The notes under the pieces were generated by a model. It ran no database searches, was not told the origin of the DNA, and worked only from the letters and a program-made list of their open reading frames with translations. A DNA stretch of 64,000 nucleotides from Siphonodentalium dalli (Eukaryota > Mollusca > Scaphopoda > Gadilida > Siphonodentaliidae). The position numbers and the translations under genes were made by a program. The stretch lies in assembly GCA_032622095.1 (NCBI GenBank), contig CP136067.1, positions 60,274,893 to 60,338,892 of the forward strand, written 5' to 3'. Shown here piece after piece: positions 59,106-64,000 of this stretch. Positions within the stretch are counted from its first letter, which is position 1, and each line of letters opens with the position of its first letter.

Positions 59106-60443
59106 TAGGGTTGAAACGATTAATCGACTATCGCAGACGACGCTGAAATGTCAGAACGTCGACTCTGAATTTTGCCGTCGACTAGTCGGAATATAGTGTA
59201 TTAGTTTCATGTATAACGTTTTCAAGATCGATTCCGGCATAAACGGTGTTAGCTGCGCGTAAGTTATGGTAAGTATAACGTTTGGTGGCACCCGGAATTG
59301 ACAGTGTTACTAGTATAGACACACACGGACCGGTGACCCGACTATTAATTGGACGAATGAAATTGACAACACAATGTCTCACTCGTCGTTTGAGGTCAAA
59401 GACATGATGGCAATGATTGACGCAGCTTTGTAGTTTGTCCGAGACCGCTTTGATACAGACACTGTGTATATTTCCATTGATCTCGCACCGTCGGATTATG
59501 ATGCGACGCTGGGTGAAGGTCGCTTAAGGTGACGTCATTTGTGCTACCGTATATAAATGATACTGACATTAAAGGTACTCAATCCGACCAGAGGGTCCCC
59601 ATCTCAACAGATTCCAACAACAACAATCCGATCAGAGGGTCCTATATTACTATTTCTTTGGCTTTGGTGGTAAAAAATATTTGATTCGAGTCGAGGAACC
59701 CATCAAACAAAGCTCAGAGTTATTAGATATTGATTTTTGAAAATTCTTATGTTCTCGAGATGAGTACTAATAATTGCCGTCAATTTCGTTTCCTGCTCGA
59801 GATTTGTACACCAAAACTCTATTCAAACAGACAAGGATGGATAACTCTAAAATCAAGTGGTAATAATAACGCAATTTTGACTGAGATCTGGGCCAGAAAG
59901 TATTCCCGATAATGAAAAATAATAGATTTCTAAAATCGATATCTAACAAATCTGAGCTTTGATGGGTGACTTTCTCGACTCGAATCAAATATTTTTGACC
60001 CCCGAAGCCTATACAGTTACTATAGGGCGTATTTAGTCGGAACATTAACATTTTATAGTGACACCGCTCGGCACCGGTTTATTGGTGATCACGTGACTAA
60101 ACGAAATAATCTCGAACGCTGATATTAAATTTAAAACCTGTATAAATGATCGTGTATCTAATCATTATCCACCACATGTCTAATTATATAATTACATTCA
60201 GTGTGTTGGATAAATATCAAGATGTTTACAGTATTATTTCCCAAATAAATTGGTGTGTATGCAGGGAAATGCGCAACGCATTAGACCGTCATTGCATCAG
60301 TCATCAGTGTACGCCATGTACGATGAATTTCCCGTACAATGGTATGTTTGAAAGTTTTTATATCGGGTACCGACTAGTTGACGCAACGCGACTTTTGGGC
60401 CTCGACTAGTCGACTCTGAAATTCACTAATCGTTTCAACACTA
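59106..60443. mobile_element. 1.34 kb hAT-like non-autonomous element with 8 bp target duplication
   Basis: It starts TAGGGTTGAAACGATTAATC and ends CTAATCGTTTCAACACTA. It is flanked by a perfect 8 bp duplication GGTTCGAC (59098-59105 and 60444-60451). CGACTAGTCG words lie near both ends. It is in the same family as 22938-23837 but longer, because it carries a rearranged copy of the TTAAAGGTACTC element (59579-60025). TGACGTCA (59530) and a TATATAAA (59551) lie together inside. No transposase frame. Confidence 0.9.
59579..60025. mobile_element. Rearranged copy 3 of the TTAAAGGTACTC element, nested in the hAT-like element
   Basis: It starts TTAAAGGTACTCAATCCGA with 'gattccaacaacaaca'. 59655-59730 is an inverted copy of the segment that appears forward at 59945-60010 ('gagctttgatgggtga'), so the insert is partly palindromic. 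Confidence 0.65.
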
Positions 60444-60451
60444 GGTTCGAC

Positions 60452-61055
60452 CAGTTAAGAAATAACATTTGGTGTGTAGGGTCCTTGGATAGTTGGGATT
60501 TAAATATGTTTAAATGGGGTCAGCCATTAAAAAAAGGAGCATGACTGGTTGGAACTTTCCAAAGGTTGGGAAAGCATGACGTATCAGTTGAAAAATTCCA
60601 ATCTGACGGGATGTACAAAAAGGGTTTTTTTACGAACTTGTGATTTGCTCCGGTTTGGAGGAGACAGGCTACAAGTAATGACTGTTGTGGTCTTTAGTGT
60701 CCCAGTATTCTCAGTCTTGACATTCAGGTGAGCAACACAACAGCCATTGTCTGTCTTGTTTTAAGCACATCAACCATCAGATCTGATTACGAATATAATA
60801 TTTATTAATGCTCTTCATCTAGATTATAGTTTTGATATTTTGCATTAACACAGGCCAATATGGCTCAATACATAGTGTTATATTATTATGTATACATAGG
60901 CTATTAACGCTTTCTGCCTATGTAGTGCGGTTTATATCAATTATGTTGATAACATTAATGATGATATCTCAGGAGTGTGATCCTGATTGACACTTCTGAT
61001 TGACCCTTCCCGCCCTAAAATTTGCTGCTACCTTTAGGGAACATGGTATCACTTG
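60452..61055. other. Intron 4, array remnant and unique sequence
   Basis: 60452-60545 completes the interrupted tandem unit. The rest shows no supported gene. Confidence 0.55.
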
Positions 61056-61306
61056 TCCCTTACATGACTGGAGCTTCCTAAAAATTTGCGAAAGCCCAAT
61101 GCATTCTCTTATATATGCGAGTCTCTCATAGGGAGCCTCGCATAGATAAGAGAATACATTGGCTTAACAATATTTACCTTGACCTTGTAAGCCAATGCAT
61201 CTCTAATATATGCGACGCGAGTGGGGAGACTCGCATATATAAGAGACTGCACTGGCACAGGATATTTAATGCTGCGCCAGCGTAGCTCCTGTCATGAAAG
61301 GGTTAA
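61056..61306. mobile_element. TTAA-type palindromic MITE, copy 5, with two palindromic blocks
   Basis: The ends are CCCTTACATGACTGGAGCTT and AGCTCCTGTCATGAAAGGGTTAA. Two successive palindromes contain 'tgcattctcttatatatgcg' and 'cgcatatataagaga' words. It is inverted relative to copies 1-4 in its unique part. Confidence 0.78.
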
Positions 61307-61337
61307 AAGTGATTTTGACAAGTACTGACTTTTGGTC

Positions 61338-61900
61338 TTAACTCTTTAACCCTCAATGACGTGATTTGACGTATCTAACCGGTACCTGTAACGTTACCAG
61401 GGACAGCCCTCACCGGTAACGTCAAGGTAGACAACAGGGCGTAATTAGTAGCGAATTTGTTGCGCTCGCTTATTGATAATTCCATAGGACGTGTTGTTAC
61501 CTTGAATTTCTTGAACACAGCCGAAACAGTTAACATTTCAAGGCAAATTGTATCCGTTATTCCACAACTTATTACCCGCTAAATTATTGATTGTGAGAAT
61601 CACACCTATACAATGGAACTGGTCGGTCTATATCATACAGGATTCCATAATTCCATATTAAACGGTACTTAGCAATACAAACTTCCGACTACATGACCAG
61701 AAATTGACAACGTGTTGATCTGCAACAGTTATGTCACAAGTATTCATACTTAATGAAGCATGAATATACACCGTTTATATAAACGCAAAACTTACCATGT
61801 AAACCAATACGTCAAATCACATCATTGAGGAATATGTAGCCACGTCAAATCACGTCATTGAGGGTTATGCTGGAAAACTATTTGAGTGGTAAAGAGTTAA
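61338..61900. mobile_element. TTAA-flanked element with ACTCTTTA ends and GACGTGATTTGACGT subterminal repeats
   Basis: TTAACTCTTTA and TAAAGAGTTAA form the tips. CCCTCAATGACGTGATTTGACGT just inside the left recurs inverted twice inside the right (about 61806-61866). The left lacks about 26 bp that the right has between tip and subterminal motif. 563 bp, noncoding. Confidence 0.7.
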
Positions 61901-62393
61901 TAAAGAGTCAGTCTTCTCAGTGACTCAACAGTCATTGACTGTCTTGTGAAAATGCGATTGAAAGCTGTATTGTGTAACATTTTAACATTATATATCTCCG
62001 TCTACACATAGCTGGAGATGGATTTCATTTAGTATATTGATTTTGCAATGTTATGTGTACACAAATATGGATCTATCATAAAACTTGAAAAACCATATAA
62101 TGACATAAATGTTGTTCCACCCTCCAAAGGGTTAAATACTGAAGGCGATATAGAAAGATTCGGGAGCCATATTCTGCAATGCTTGTTGAATGCATTCACT
62201 TTTTCCATATATAATTCAGGGTCTTGAAAATAAATTTTAAAATGCCATGAATTGGCCTTGAATAATCTTGAATTTTAAATTGAATTCCTTGACAAAACTT
62301 GAAGATTGTTGAGAAAAGGCCTTGAGTGGCTTTGAAGTTTCTTACACCTAACCTGTGGGAATCGTGATACATCTTAAAATGTTATAATTTCAG
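61901..62393. other. Intron 4, 3' end
   Basis: No feature apart from the acceptor at 62383-62393. Confidence 0.6.
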
Positions 62394-62965
62394 AGCATTA
62401 TGATCTGACATGCAGAGCCAACAAACCAAAGCCTACCTATAAAATAGAACCACTACCATCACCCATTAATAACAGATCACCCGTCAGCAACTCACCCTTC
62501 AGCAACATAAGATTAGAGAATCCCACGATCCTCAACCATCTGCTCAAACCGACTGAGATACCCAAAAGCCCTGTGTTGAAGATCGAAGATAATATCACGG
62601 AGCACCTACAGGACAAACATCTGGTGGTGAAGAGCGAAGATAATATCACGGAGCACCTACAGGACAAACATCTGGACAAACTGCAGTTTCAAAGTCAAAA
62701 TGGCTCCAACTATTCGGAAAATGATAAATCTGCTGAAAAACCTGTTGATGAATTGAATGGAGGAAGCAAATGTCACGATGATGCTAGCAGTGAGGAAAAG
62801 AATGCCGAAAACTCTGATAAGCATCAGGATAAGTCGAGCGATTCTGGTGTTGAGGAATGTCCTTCATGGACTTTCGTTACTGTAAAGGATGAACCGATCG
62901 ATCCTGAAGATATATATCACGAGGGAATATCTATCAAGAAAGAGCCGATAGATGATACTGATTGA
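62394..62965 (+). CDS. BTB/POZ protein, terminal coding exon 5 (residues 426-615)
   Basis: The acceptor TATAATTTCAG|AGC completes Lys426 and supplies His427 and Cys432 of the C2HC cluster. A Pro/Ser-rich stretch follows (YKIEPLPSP at 441-449), then two near-identical 17-residue repeats (487-503 and 504-520, sharing EDNITEHLQDKHL). An acidic Ser/Asp/Glu/Lys region comes next, and the C-terminus ends in two related motifs, VKDEPID (589-595) and IKKEPID (606-612). Four psi-K-x-E SUMO consensus sites are visible: LKIE, VKSE, VKDE and IKKE. The two C-terminal ones have a proline just after, as in synergy-control motifs of transcription factors. The stop is TGA at 62963. Confidence 0.9.
62576..62677 (+). 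repeat. In-frame 51 bp coding tandem duplication
   Basis: Two 51 bp copies (62576-62626 and 62627-62677) encode 17-residue repeats. Silent positions match too, and differences are confined to the first few codons and the last ones. This implies a recent duplication. Confidence 0.9.
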
Positions 62966-64000
62966 CTCACATTCACTGAGAAATTGACTCACCAATAATA
63001 ATTCAGGAATTCCAGTCTCAGTAAGACATACAAAATTCTCCAGTATGCTCTTAAAATCTGGTAATTCTGTCAGAATTCGGAAAATATTTTTTCTTTATTC
63101 TGTCAGAGGATAGTTTTGAACTAAACCACACTCTGAAAATTGGAGTCTAAATTCACATCATCAATGAAATCTCAAAATCTATCAATATTCTCGAAATTCA
63201 GAAAGTAGTTATTGATTGTAGAGCTGTTTATCGTTGAACTAAATCGCATTCTGAACATTTGAGTAACAAATCATTAGAGTTTCCAGAACTTTTAGATATC
63301 TGATTGTTTTCAAATTTTGTATCTGGATTACCCACATGAAAATACAGTTCAAGTTTTGGTTTGGCCTGCCAATTTTTGCCGGTGTTATGGTCCTTGCCAA
63401 TTATTTTGGTTTCCGGGTTATAACTTTAGTTTTTAATAGTTATCTGATTGTTTTCAAAGTGGTATATTACGGTAGAGGGGTAATGTCGCAAGAGCTATAC
63501 TCGTCCTTGACCTCGATCAATGATATACTAGTAGGGGCGCGCATATATAATCTCAAATTGACTCCACCGCCCAGCAATTTGACTCATATATCAAGATGTT
63601 CCACCCACTTTGGTGTTCTAGAAACTACCAGAAAGAGACCCATTAATTAGTTGAATATAACGTGACTGCCAATTCTGAGGTGAAGGTCGAGTATAGCTCT
63701 TTATGACATTACTCCTCTACCATGGATTACTCATATGACAATACAGGTCATGTTCAAATTTGGGTTTTGTCCGCCTATTTTACCAGAGTTATCATCCTTG
63801 TCGATAATGTGGGTCCAGTTCGAATCGGGCCTATGTCCGATGAATTTTGTGTGACGCCTTATAATTTCCGAAAACATCCGATTAATTTTGCGTCAGTCAT
63901 TGCATGATTCAGAAATAGTTAACATAGACAGCTCAATGAAAAGTTAGATCCAATAGTTATTCCCAGAATCAAATTTTCTTTCATTTCTAAAAAAATTAAA
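62966..64000 (+). other. 3' UTR / downstream region with repeat
   Basis: No AATAAA is apparent after the stop. An ATTAAA lies at the very end of the window (63995). Two related segments, about 63320-63450 and 63720-63830, resemble the stretch at 43470-43570 (sharing wording such as 'accagagttat'), so they are cores of a dispersed tandem-repeat family, not a second gene. The open frames at 63336-63650 and 63722-63907 fall in these repeats. Confidence 0.55.

Larger units (their letters stand above)
25835..62965 (+). other. Five-coding-exon BTB/POZ-domain gene (whole span)
   Basis: This is the only supported protein-coding gene. Five exons with GT-AG borders join in one frame to 1848 nt, giving 615 residues plus stop. 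Phases are compatible at all junctions: 0 at 26004/45810, and one base plus two bases at 46638/57715, 57888/58493 and 58618/62394. Domain order is BTB/POZ (about residues 19-134), a basic stretch PKRIR (189-193), a Ser/Asn-rich linker (about 140-325), a basic/amphipathic segment (346-380), a C2HC cluster (Cys401, Cys404, His427, Cys432), and an acidic tail with four SUMO-consensus lysines (488, 505, 590, 607). No Kelch repeats or C2H2 finger arrays are seen. Introns are 19.8, 11.1, 0.6 and 3.8 kb. By family knowledge this layout suits a nuclear, dimerising transcriptional or chromatin regulator; that role is inference. The 5' UTR exon(s) and poly(A) site are not identified. Confidence 0.9.

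Noticed and set aside
63336-63907. Hydrophobic frames that resemble membrane peptides
   Set aside because: They correspond to cores of a repeat also seen at 43.47-43.57 kb and have no supporting splice or homology signal.
1-64000. tRNA, rRNA or snRNA genes
   Set aside because: I saw no convincing tRNA A/B-box pair with a cloverleaf and no rRNA-like stretch. A tRNAscan or Infernal run would settle this.

Overview
The window is eukaryotic: AT-rich, repeat-dense and nearly gene-free, with GT-AG introns and no prokaryotic gene packing. The repeat families point to a lophotrochozoan, most likely a mollusc. They include elements with a terminal hairpin, a TCCG-type microsatellite and about 150-190 bp tandem cores, plus TTAA-flanked palindromic MITEs and hAT-like MITEs. 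I cannot name the species.

One convincing protein-coding gene is present, on the + strand. Its five coding exons (25858-26004, 45810-46638, 57715-57888, 58493-58618, 62394-62965) join in frame to a 615-residue protein. It has an N-terminal BTB/POZ domain, a Ser/Asn-rich linker with a basic nuclear-localisation-type stretch, a C-X2-C-X22-H-X4-C cluster, and an acidic tail with four SUMO-consensus lysines. It looks like a nuclear BTB regulatory protein, but I do not recognise an established orthologue. At least one 5' UTR exon should lie upstream of 25835; a weak candidate is near 14.5-14.8 kb.

Layout. 1-25.8 kb: upstream noncoding DNA with MITEs, a 214 bp near-perfect palindrome, a long-TIR element, a Mutator-like MITE, a 1.9 kb Helentron-like (HINE-type) element, a nested composite near 20-21.8 kb and a 900 bp hAT-like element. 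26.0-45.8 kb: intron 1, which splits the BTB domain. It holds a 2.3 kb foldback, a stub of a CXC-type cysteine-rich ORF, and about 12.4 kb of four head-to-tail HINE-type elements made of about 160 bp units. 46.6-57.7 kb: intron 2, with a second copy of the 190 bp-unit family, extreme G/C tracts and a TTAA-flanked palindrome. 57.9-62.4 kb: introns 3 and 4; the latter has a 1.34 kb hAT-like insertion inside a tandem array. 62.97-64 kb: 3' UTR or flank with more repeat.

No rRNA, tRNA, CRISPR or bacterial feature was seen. Most short open frames are shadows of tandem repeats. The most noteworthy items are the BTB/C2HC/SUMO-motif protein, with a recent 51 bp in-frame duplication that doubles a SUMO consensus, and the mosaic head-to-tail HINE array inside its BTB-splitting intron.
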